Part shown: positions 15,919 through 20,524 of the stretch, piece after piece | How the letters are laid out: the number at the start of each line of letters is the position of its first letter | How positions within the stretch are numbered: position 1 is the stretch's first letter | Origin: a virus | Direction: 5' to 3' (one strand) | IMG/VR virus record: IMGVR_UViG_3300037847_004131 | Coordinates: 1 to 20,524 of that record | Length of the DNA: 20,524 nt | Position numbers and translations under genes: made by a program | The notes under the pieces: model-generated | What the model was told of the DNA's origin: nothing | Database searches by the model: none | Seen by the model: only the letters and a program-made list of their open reading frames with translations

Positions 15919-16203
15919 TTATGCTTTATTAGATTTTTTCTTTTTGTTTCTTGCTGCAAAATTTTTTGCTGCAGCTACAGAACCAAAACCCCATTTTTTT
16001 AGGGCTAATGCTTTCCTAGTAGGACGACCTTTACTATCTTTCATAGGTCCTTTCATACCAGCAAACCTTGCAGCAAAAGAAACACGTCTAGGGTTTGTGC
16101 CAGACTTGACAGGAGGTTTTAGATTAGCACCTTCTTTTCTTTTAAAGTACTTTCTACCTGCTGCAGTAAGTCCACCAGTTTTACTCTTGTGTTCTTTTCT
16201 CAT
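15919..16203 (-). CDS. DUF6321-like basic protein
   Basis: A 94-residue, strongly basic protein: KTGGLTAAGRKYFKRKEGANLKPPVK (8-33), RRVSFAARFAGMKGPMKDSKGRPTRKALALKKWGF (39-73), then a Lys-rich C-terminus. The GLTAAGRKYF-x-x-x-EG-x-NLKPPVK and GPM-KD-KGRPTR-x-ALAL-x-WGF blocks match what I know as DUF6321, a conserved phage protein next to the large terminase gene. Its start overlaps the terminase stop (ATGA). The role is not established. A DNA-binding or packaging accessory function fits charge and position but is inference. Confidence 0.82.
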   Translation of the reverse strand: MRKEHKSKTGGLTAAGRKYFKRKEGANLKPPVKSGTNPRRVSFAARFAGMKGPMKDSKGRPTRKALALKKWGFGSVAAAKNFAARNKKKKSNKA

Positions 16204-17612
16204 GCAAAAACATTAAACTCCGATTCAGCTTGTGTAAACATTGGTTCGTAGTTTTTAACTCTTGCTTTTCTTAATGACATAACTGCATATCGCATTGCAG
16301 ATATAACATCATCATGTGAAGCAACAATCTTACCATTCTTCCTATGATACATTCTAAGCTCTGTTAACAGTTTATCTTGATTCTTAAAAATTTTCAATCG
16401 TTTTGTTTGCATACGAGTATATAATTCCATGATACCAGCTTCAACTGAGTTACCACCTGATCCTTCTTTCTGTCCTTGCTGTGGTGGATTAGAAAAATGC
16501 TCTTTAGTCATAGACACACCTTCTGTTCTATATTGTTCTGTAAGTGATTTACCAGAACCTTTGTCAGCTTGTCTGCCGTCCATAGGCCAGATCACAGGTA
16601 TCCAGTTACCTCTTGCTTTTATTGCACTTGCATGAATAGGTACAGACTCTTGCCTCATTGCATAGCTATCATAAACATATGCTATATCAGAATCTCTATC
16701 CCATGTTACCCACACTGCTGCTGTCGGGTGATCCCAACCAAAATCTATGCCACATATTCTAGGCCAGTGGTCAGGTATATCTACTGGTTCACATACTATA
16801 TCATCTTCTGCAACAGGAAATACAAGACCAGAACCTAATTGTGGGATACCTTGTTCTCTCATCTTTCTTTCGTGTGGTGGTAATGCAGCAAGTATTTGTT
16901 CTCTTGCCTCTTTTGTCATGTGAGGTGCATCATCCCAACCAGCTTGTAGTAATGCTTGTCCAGGTCTTAGATCATTTACAAACTGTGCAACTGTTTCTGT
17001 CATGCCAGATTCTGGTGTAAAAGTCATATATACAATACCACCTCTGTCTGCAGTTCTAGTAAGTGCTTGTGTATAAATTTGTGTAGGTGGTTCTTCATCT
17101 AGCCAGACCACATCTACTGCCTCACCCATCCATTTTTCTCTGCCCATTTCATATGCTTTGAAGGCAAGTCTGGACCACCCCCCTGAAATATGTTTAACAA
17201 CAAGTGAGTTCATTGCATTAGGTACGCCTGGCTTTCTAGTTGTTTCTCCAATATCATCTAGTGGTATAGATCCTGTACCTTTGGCACTAGGATCATCTGG
17301 TTGACCTACAAGTTCTTTCTGACATACATCTCTAGTAGTTTCATTTGACACACCACCTACCCATGCTCTAATAGGTTTGTCAAACTTACGGCCTTTCCAC
17401 CAGTCTGGGTATTTGCCAGTTAAATGAAATGCCATTTCTGCTGCACCACAAAAAGATTTACCTATTCTGTTACCAGCCATAAGTAATCTTTGAGATGCTT
17501 TTGTATTATGAAAATCTACTTGATACTTATAAGGTTCATAATGTTTTAGTCTATTAGTTGCCTTTCTTCTTTCAAGCTCTTTAGCTATTTCTACGGCTCT
17601 TTCTAAACTCAT
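16200..17612 (-). CDS. terL: Terminase large subunit (packaging ATPase and nuclease)
   Basis: This 470-residue protein has all expected motifs. Walker A is AGNRIGKS (46-53), Walker B with catalytic Glu is DVVWLDEE (167-174) and the coupling motif is TFTP (197-200). The RNase H-like nuclease has GIDFGWDHP (288-296) and HDD (433-435), with a likely middle acidic residue at DGRQAD (345-350). It cuts concatemeric DNA and pumps it into the head through the portal. Length is normal for the T7 or P22 class. The ATG has GAGGAA about ten bases upstream and lies 32 bases inside the preceding small gene; no earlier in-frame start is better. Secure. Confidence 0.96.
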   Translation of the reverse strand: MSLERAVEIAKELERRKATNRLKHYEPYKYQVDFHNTKASQRLLMAGNRIGKSFCGAAEMAFHLTGKYPDWWKGRKFDKPIRAWVGGVSNETTRDVCQKELVGQPDDPSAKGTGSIPLDDIGETTRKPGVPNAMNSLVVKHISGGWSRLAFKAYEMGREKWMGEAVDVVWLDEEPPTQIYTQALTRTADRGGIVYMTFTPESGMTETVAQFVNDLRPGQALLQAGWDDAPHMTKEAREQILAALPPHERKMREQGIPQLGSGLVFPVAEDDIVCEPVDIPDHWPRICGIDFGWDHPTAAVWVTWDRDSDIAYVYDSYAMRQESVPIHASAIKARGNWIPVIWPMDGRQADKGSGKSLTEQYRTEGVSMTKEHFSNPPQQGQKEGSGGNSVEAGIMELYTRMQTKRLKIFKNQDKLLTELRMYHRKNGKIVASHDDVISAMRYAVMSLRKARVKNYEPMFTQAESEFNVFA

Positions 17613-17781
17613 TTAAAAATTCTTCCTCAGTATATAAGCATTTGTTCCAGCAAAATACATAATAATTGTTTTCATCTTTCTCTAATAAATCAAGAGCATA
17701 ACCACAACAAGGACAGTTATAATCTCCTTCATCACTACTTGGGTGATTTTCTTGCCAGTTTTCTAGTAGATATTCGTCCAT
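17581..17781 (-). CDS. Cys-rich 66-residue protein between the terminase genes
   Basis: Encodes an acidic N-terminus, then NCPCCGYALDLLEKDENNYYVFCWNKCLYTEEEF (about 22-55). Cys23, Cys25, Cys26, Cys44 and Cys48 (CPCC and C-x3-C) could form a zinc ribbon or knuckle. It starts at TAATG with terS and overlaps terL by 32 bases, so translation of the two terminase subunits passes through it. Small Cys-rich proteins in this slot occur in other phages, and a packaging accessory or nuclease-modulating role is possible. The family is not one I can name. Confidence 0.7.
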   Translation of the reverse strand: MDEYLLENWQENHPSSDEGDYNCPCCGYALDLLEKDENNYYVFCWNKCLYTEEEFLNEFRKSRRNS

Positions 17782-18206
17782 TAGTTAAGATCATCTTTAG
17801 GAGTTGTGACCACTTTAATGGTTGATAACAAATGATTCAGCTCCTGCTGTAGCTCCTCGTCTGATTTCTTATTTGTTACATCTTCTATCTTATTAACTGT
17901 CTGATAACCTGTTCTGTCAAGCAAAGAATTGATAGCACCTAGCTTAACAGACTGTGTAGTTTTCTCATCTTCTACCAGTTTTATAAGTTTATCTATGGCC
18001 AAAGGTGCAGCATTAGCCATTAACTTCCTAGTATGCTCTGTAATTTCGTTAGATAGCTTGTTTTTAAGCTCATATCCCTGTTGTTCTGCAGTTTTAGGGC
18101 TATATCCTGCTTTTATTGCAGATGCCGTTGCATTTCCTGTCTGTGAGTAGTGTTCTATAAAAGCTTTTTGTTTGTCTGTTAACTGTCTACTTATCATATT
18201 AACCAT
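17781..18206 (-). CDS. terS: Terminase small subunit
   Basis: A 141-residue protein with LTDKQKAFIEHYSQTGNATASAIKAGYSPKTAEQQGYEL-like sequence (about 9-47), the helix-turn-helix signature of the Terminase_2 small-subunit family (xtmA-like). A helical oligomerisation region follows (about 60-115) and then an acidic tail. It recognises the packaging start on the phage DNA and stimulates the large subunit. The first ATG (18206) has only a weak GAG nearby, and a second ATG three codons later is possible. As first gene of the leftward operon it may be nearly leaderless. The adjacent GC-rich island at 18307-18345 is a candidate recognition region. Confidence 0.9.
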   Translation of the reverse strand: MVNMISRQLTDKQKAFIEHYSQTGNATASAIKAGYSPKTAEQQGYELKNKLSNEITEHTRKLMANAAPLAIDKLIKLVEDEKTTQSVKLGAINSLLDRTGYQTVNKIEDVTNKKSDEELQQELNHLLSTIKVVTTPKDDLN

Positions 18207-18249
18207 TCTAACTCATTTATCTTGTATATGCAACAACAATGAACACCTT

Positions 18250-18263
18250 AACTTATGTTAATA
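18250..18263 (+). repeat. 14-base repeat AACTTATGTTAATA, copy 1
   Basis: This motif recurs at 20105-20118. Here it lies inside TTAAC-TTAT-GTTAA, a perfect five-base inverted repeat just upstream of terS, and could be an operator or a leftward control element. Confidence 0.45.
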
Positions 18264-18306
18264 CATCAAAATACCCTACCACTGTGGGAACTAATCCATA
18301 TATATA

Positions 18307-18345
18307 TAGTCGACCAAGCCGTTTTGGGTGGTACCCCCCTTGTAA
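18307..18345. other. GC-rich island beside terS (candidate packaging or control site)
   Basis: A segment well over half G plus C stands in an otherwise AT-rich non-coding region, 100 bases upstream of terS. It includes GTCGAC (18309-18314), a run GGGTGG meeting ACCCCCC around GGTACC (18330-18335), and ACTAGT immediately after (18345-18350). Packaging sites often lie near terS. The evidence is position and composition only. Confidence 0.3.
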
Positions 18346-18396
18346 CTAGTACCTAACAAGTAACTATTTATTTGTTTTGGTTGCTGATTGCTAGAA

Positions 18397-18412
18397 AGTG
18401 AGTGAGTGAGTG
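18397..18412 (+). repeat. AGTG tandem repeat, four units
   Basis: Four perfect AGTG units follow GCTAGAA in the divergence region. Short tandem repeats of this sort can serve as binding arrays or arise by slippage. There is no gene around it to explain it. Confidence 0.7.
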
Positions 18413-18450
18413 TTGTAAACCATATTTTTTACACTTCAAAGAAGATCCAA

Positions 18451-18465
18451 TTGAGTTAGATCTAA
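18451..18465 (+). repeat. 15-base repeat with palindromic core, copy 1
   Basis: TTGAGTTAGATCTAA occurs here and, identical, at 18945-18959. The core TTAGATCTAA is a perfect 10-base palindrome, as expected for a dimeric repressor site. This copy lies in the divergence region. Confidence 0.6.
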
Positions 18466-18514
18466 AAATTTATATTTTATATATAGTCTTATTGGTAGTA
18501 ACATTTCATTATTG

Positions 18515-18556
18515 CTTTAGATTCTTTACAAGATTATTACGGCCGTTAATCTAAAG
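18515..18556. other. Competing hairpins in the divergence region
   Basis: CTTTAGATT (18515-18523) is the exact inverse of AATCTAAAG (18548-18556), giving a nine-pair stem with a 24-base loop. Inside it, AGATTA-TT-ACGG pairs with CCGTTAATCT (18531-18552), a ten-pair stem with a two-base bulge, using the same right arm. Only one can form at a time. No T-run follows on either strand. It may be an origin, a binding site or a regulatory RNA part. Confidence 0.5.
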
Positions 18557-18666
18557 TATTAAATTATTTTGTTTACTAATAAATATAATATAAATCTATC
18601 TTATATAATTATATCATACTAAAGTTTTATTGATGAAAAAAAATAATAATAAATTTTAGAATATAC

Positions 18667-18696
18667 TTGACAATATATTATATGGTATGTTATTAT
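18667..18696 (+). promoter_or_regulatory. Rightward sigma-70 type promoter for early genes
   Basis: A perfect -35 TTGACA (18667-18672) is followed 18 bases later by TATTAT (18691-18696), one mismatch from TATAAT. A perfect TATAAT at 18694-18699 is also present, but its 21-base spacer is too long. Transcription would begin close to the ribosome site GGAGG (18703-18707) of the first rightward gene. This is the strongest promoter seen in the non-coding region. Confidence 0.65.
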
Positions 18697-18716
18697 AATA
18701 TTGGAGGATAAAAAAT

Positions 18717-18938
18717 ATGGAAAATAAAGGTAGATTTAAGTTGGATCTTAATCCAGTTTATAAAACTGAAAAATGGTTTGATTTAAGAAGATTGGAATTT
18801 ATCGAAAAAACTATACAAAGGCATTTGGATAAACCTAGAAAAGATAGTAAAAAAGCTTTACAAAGGTTAAGATCAGAAAGAACTAGGTTAAGAAAAAAAT
18901 ATTTAATAGGCCAAGTTATAGAAATAGAATATATATAA
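18717..18938 (+). CDS. Early-type basic protein, unknown
   Basis: A 73-residue, highly basic, helical protein (FDLRRLEFIEKTIQRHLDKP, then KKALQRLRSERTRLRKKY in the second half) with a GGAGGATAAAAAAT ribosome site directly behind the rightward promoter. It is the first gene of the rightward unit, so probably expressed immediately after infection. The Arg/Lys-rich coiled pattern would suit nucleic acid or host protein binding. I recognise no family. Confidence 0.75.
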   Translation: MENKGRFKLDLNPVYKTEKWFDLRRLEFIEKTIQRHLDKPRKDSKKALQRLRSERTRLRKKYLIGQVIEIEYI

Positions 18939-18944
18939 TAAATT

Positions 18945-18959
18945 TTGAGTTAGATCTAA
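18945..18959 (+). repeat. 15-base repeat with palindromic core, copy 2
   Basis: Same TTGAGTTAGATCTAA as 18451-18465, here extended to a 12-base palindrome GTTAGATCTAAC (18949-18960). It sits in the 45-base gap between the first two early genes, 24 bases before the second start codon, so a bound protein or a small hairpin could affect that gene. Confidence 0.6.
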
Positions 18960-18983
18960 CACGATCACAAGGGAGGATAGAAT

Positions 18984-19178
18984 ATGAATAATAAATTACA
19001 CAAAGAAATAAGGGAAGAGTTTAATATTGATATATTAGATTTACCAGCATATCAAATAGGGATTATAGAATATTTTTATAATGATATGAATAAATCAGAC
19101 AATCTTAATCAATATAAAAATAAAGGATTAAAATTATATGATTATATAAGGGAGGTTATAAAAAATGTTAACAGTTAA
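18984..19178 (+). CDS. Early-type small protein, unknown
   Basis: A 64-residue protein (NNKLHKEIREEFNIDILDLP, then YQIGIIEYFYNDMNKSDN and an Ile/Tyr/Asn-rich C-terminus) with ribosome site GGGAGGATAGAAT. The palindromic repeat at 18945-18959 lies between it and the previous gene. Its 3' end overlaps the next gene by 14 bases, and its GGGAGG near the end serves as the next ribosome site. No known domain. Confidence 0.75.
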   Translation: MNNKLHKEIREEFNIDILDLPAYQIGIIEYFYNDMNKSDNLNQYKNKGLKLYDYIREVIKNVNS

Positions 19179-19386
19179 ATTTTATAGAATAGTTCAAAAT
19201 GGAATTAAAACAAAAAAGCCATTTTATGAAGTGTCATTTACTGACGACAATTGGGAAGCTAAAGAGATTGCAGGAAATAAAATCCCGTATGATGTTTATG
19301 GGATGGCAGGATCCTGTATGGAGGCAGATTTAATAAACCATGAATATAGAAATAGCAATTATGTTATGGAGGTAATAAAACAATGA
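19165..19386 (+). CDS. Early-type small protein, unknown
   Basis: A 73-residue protein with alternating beta-like sequence, LTVKFYRIVQNGIKTKKPFY then EVSFTDDNWEAKEIAG, and a C-terminal VYGMAGSCMEADLINHEY helix region. The ATG is preceded by GGGAGGTTATAAAAA, inside the previous gene. Its stop TGA overlaps the ATG of a tiny membrane peptide (ATGA). The function cannot be named. Confidence 0.75.
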   Translation: MLTVKFYRIVQNGIKTKKPFYEVSFTDDNWEAKEIAGNKIPYDVYGMAGSCMEADLINHEYRNSNYVMEVIKQ

Positions 19387-19454
19387 TAAAAACTATAATA
19401 AGTATTTTTATACTTTGCTACATATCAATTTTAATAATGGGAGGTCATTTATAA
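19383..19454 (+). CDS. 23-residue single-pass membrane peptide
   Basis: ATG 19383 opens MIKTIISIFILCYISILIMG then GHL, stopping at TAA 19452-19454. It is one hydrophobic helix of about 18 residues after a short basic start. GGAGGTAATAAAACA, inside the previous gene, gives it a good ribosome site. It is tied to both neighbours by overlap (ATGA before, TAATG after), so it is translationally coupled and unlikely to be chance. It could be a membrane toxin, a superinfection or lysis-timing peptide, or a holin-like factor; none is provable. Confidence 0.6.
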   Translation: MIKTIISIFILCYISILIMGGHL

Positions 19455-19873
19455 TGAAATTACACCATAAAAAATACACTAAAAATTATCAAGATTATAT
19501 ATTATCAACTTTAACGGAGGATCACGAAAGAAAACCTTTTAAAACAGATGAAGATAAAATAAATTATCTTTTTTACAGGTTTTATAACGAATATGGATGG
19601 CATATAAAACGATACGGAAAACAACAGGCAATGACTGATTGGTTAAGTGGTCTAGCTATAAATATTCCTTGTTACAATTGCGATATTATAGAACTAGCAA
19701 TTAAAATGGGAAGTGTTAACGAAGATCTTACGGAAAAGGAAAGGGATCAAATTGTTGATAATTATTTTAATTTTATGGCCAAAATAATATTAAAAATGGA
19801 AAATAAAATAACTACACATGGTTTTATAAAAACACACAATTCATTTAAAAGGATGGTTAAAGGCAATGAGTAG
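19454..19873 (+). CDS. Early-type protein of unknown function, 139 residues
   Basis: The better start is ATG 19454, behind GGGAGGTCATTTATA and overlapping the TAA of the membrane peptide. An upstream in-frame TTG (19415) would run through that peptide and lacks a ribosome site. The protein has a FYNEYGWHIKRYGKQQAMTDWLSGLAINIP-like core (about 40-75) followed by CDIIELAIKMGS and an acidic helix. Similar conserved cores occur in small hypothetical proteins of marine phages. There is no catalytic motif. The next gene starts eight bases before its end. Confidence 0.75.
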   Translation: MKLHHKKYTKNYQDYILSTLTEDHERKPFKTDEDKINYLFYRFYNEYGWHIKRYGKQQAMTDWLSGLAINIPCYNCDIIELAIKMGSVNEDLTEKERDQIVDNYFNFMAKIILKMENKITTHGFIKTHNSFKRMVKGNE

Positions 19874-20105
19874 ACATAGAAAACACGAAATTACGGCAAG
19901 GGTAACAGGTTTAAAAAGGCTAAATAATAGCTTTAATGGTAACCCTAATTATATGATTTATACAGATAACGGAGTCACTAGAACTAGAAGTGACGATATG
20001 TTAAATTATAAAATTTCTTATAATATGCAAAATAAAACTTACAAGTTTTATATTACAGAATATAAGAGTGGTAAAACATATCTTGATAATTTCGAAAAAA
20101 TATAA
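19866..20105 (+). CDS. Early-type small basic protein, unknown
   Basis: A 79-residue basic protein with SRHRKHEITARVTGLKRLNN, then an SFNGNPNYMIYTDNGVTRTR-like segment (about 22-41) and a beta-rich end. The S-x-x-GNP-x-Y pattern followed by a Thr-Arg turn recurs in small phage proteins of unknown role. The ATG overlaps the previous gene by eight bases with GGATGG or AAAGG upstream. A beta-barrel nucleic acid binding fold is possible from composition, not shown. Confidence 0.7.
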   Translation: MSRHRKHEITARVTGLKRLNNSFNGNPNYMIYTDNGVTRTRSDDMLNYKISYNMQNKTYKFYITEYKSGKTYLDNFEKI

Positions 20106-20118
20106 ACTTATGTTAATA
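20105..20118 (+). repeat. 14-base repeat AACTTATGTTAATA, copy 2
   Basis: Second copy, in the short gap before the 114-residue gene. The inverted arms are reduced to AAC and GTT. In AT-rich DNA a 14-base match could be chance, but both copies are intergenic and immediately upstream of a gene. Confidence 0.4.
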
Positions 20119-20140
20119 TATACATAACGGAGGATAGACA

Positions 20141-20485
20141 ATGGATAGAAAAAAAATAGAAAAGCAAATTTACAATCATTATTATAATCAATTAGATCAG
20201 TTAATTAAAAATAGAATAAAGTTTTTAAATGACAATCTAAGCAAAAATAATAAAATTGAGAATTGGGACTGGTTAAAAGGTACAGTTATAAGAGAATTTG
20301 AAAGACTTAAAAATTGTTATATAGATACCATAAATGATGAATTTGTAGAAAATGCGAATTTTGAATACCAAGCTGAATGTTTTAATTTAACGGGTATTGA
20401 TCCTTATACTAAATTAAATAGTAAAATAGGTGCATTATTAATTCTAGGTAAAGAATTATATAGTGAAGTTTACAGAAATAATTAA
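20141..20485 (+). CDS. Early-type protein, unknown, helical
   Basis: A 114-residue, Lys/Asn/Ile-rich helical protein: MDRKKIEKQIYNHYYNQLDQ, then a WDWLKGTVIREFERLKNCYIDTI core and a C-terminal SKIGALLILGKELYSEVYR helix. The ATG follows GGAGGATAGACA, identical to the site of the next gene, after a short gap holding a repeat copy. I recognise no domain. Confidence 0.72.
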   Translation: MDRKKIEKQIYNHYYNQLDQLIKNRIKFLNDNLSKNNKIENWDWLKGTVIREFERLKNCYIDTINDEFVENANFEYQAECFNLTGIDPYTKLNSKIGALLILGKELYSEVYRNN

Positions 20486-20500
20486 AATGGAGGATAGACA

Positions 20501-20524
20501 ATGAGTGACGATATACAAATTAGT
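20501..20524 (+). CDS. Start of another early-type gene (cut by right edge)
   Basis: ATG 20501 is preceded by GGAGGATAGACA, 15 bases after the previous stop, and opens MSDDIQIS before the window ends. The identical ribosome site makes a real gene likely, but identity cannot be judged. Confidence 0.6.

Larger units (their letters stand above)
18207..18716. other. Non-coding divergence region between the two operons
   Basis: No convincing gene lies in these 510 bases. From left to right I see TTAACTTATGTTAA with five-base inverted arms (18248-18261), a GC-rich island (18307-18345) with GTCGAC, GGTACC and ACTAGT palindromes, four AGTG units (18397-18412), a palindromic repeat copy (18451-18465), an AT-rich block, two competing hairpins (18515-18556), more AT-rich sequence and the rightward promoter (18667-18696). 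I found no good TTGACA/TATAAT pair pointing left, so the terS promoter may be phage-specific or weak. Confidence 0.8.

Noticed and set aside
15550-15932. Hydrophobic Phe/Leu-rich plus-strand frames
   Set aside because: They are the antisense of the Lys-rich small basic genes (AAA/AAG read as TTT/CTT), so apparent membrane segments are artefacts.
18694-18699. Perfect TATAAT as partner of TTGACA 18667
   Set aside because: The spacer would be 21 bases and the start would fall past the ribosome site; TATTAT at 18691 with an 18-base spacer fits better.
18207-18716. CRISPR array, tRNA gene or attachment site in the divergence region
   Set aside because: No regular repeat-spacer spacing, no cloverleaf, and no integrase in the window; the repeats seen are too short and too few.
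19415-19453. Longer N-terminus for the 139-residue early gene starting at TTG
   Set aside because: No ribosome site at that position, and the segment is occupied by the end of the coupled membrane peptide; ATG 19454 has GGGAGG.

Overview
The window is part of a tailed-phage (podovirus, T7-like virion plan) genome from an AT-rich host. Two divergent transcription units cover almost all of it. Overall AT-richness, A/T-ending codons, GGAGGATA-type ribosome binding sites and several tiny basic proteins typical of marine podoviruses point to a marine alphaproteobacterial host of the SAR11/Pelagibacter kind. The host assignment is inference; the podovirus assignment is strong. No RNA polymerase, integrase, DNA polymerase or lysis gene is recognisable here.

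The minus strand (about 18.2 kb down to base 1) is a tightly packed virion-assembly operon. In transcription order it holds: small terminase subunit, a Cys-rich mini-protein, large terminase subunit, four very basic small proteins (three of 49-51 residues and one of 94), an 85-residue protein with a C-terminal STILT...KTLLGG motif, a GNAT-like acetyltransferase, a 77-residue protein with the same C-terminal motif, portal, a Bbp19-like small protein that begins at TTG, scaffold, major capsid protein with its own promoter and structured leader, a probable decoration protein, tail tubular proteins A and B, three internal virion (DNA ejection) proteins resembling T7 gp14, gp15 and gp16, and the start of a T7-type tail fibre that runs off the left edge. 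Most junctions are TAATG or ATGA overlaps, so translation is probably coupled.

Bases 18207-18716 form a 510-base non-coding divergence region. It contains a small GC-rich island with several restriction-type palindromes beside terS, an AGTG tandem repeat, two competing hairpins, two short repeats that recur in the rightward unit, and a TTGACA promoter for the rightward genes.

The plus strand (18717 to the right edge) is a block of small, early-type genes of unknown function. Each has a strong Shine-Dalgarno sequence, and one is a 23-residue hydrophobic peptide between two overlapping genes. The rightward genes are probably read first by host RNA polymerase. The virion operon would come later, and the capsid gene receives extra transcription from its internal promoter.

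The points most worth checking are: (1) the capsid leader, which has an extended -10 promoter, two tiny coupled reading frames and mutually exclusive hairpins; (2) the pair of STILT...KTLLGG proteins around the acetyltransferase; (3) the run of tiny basic proteins between terminase and portal; (4) two extra beta-rich domains inside tail tubular protein B; (5) the repeated palindromic motif shared by the divergence region and the early operon.
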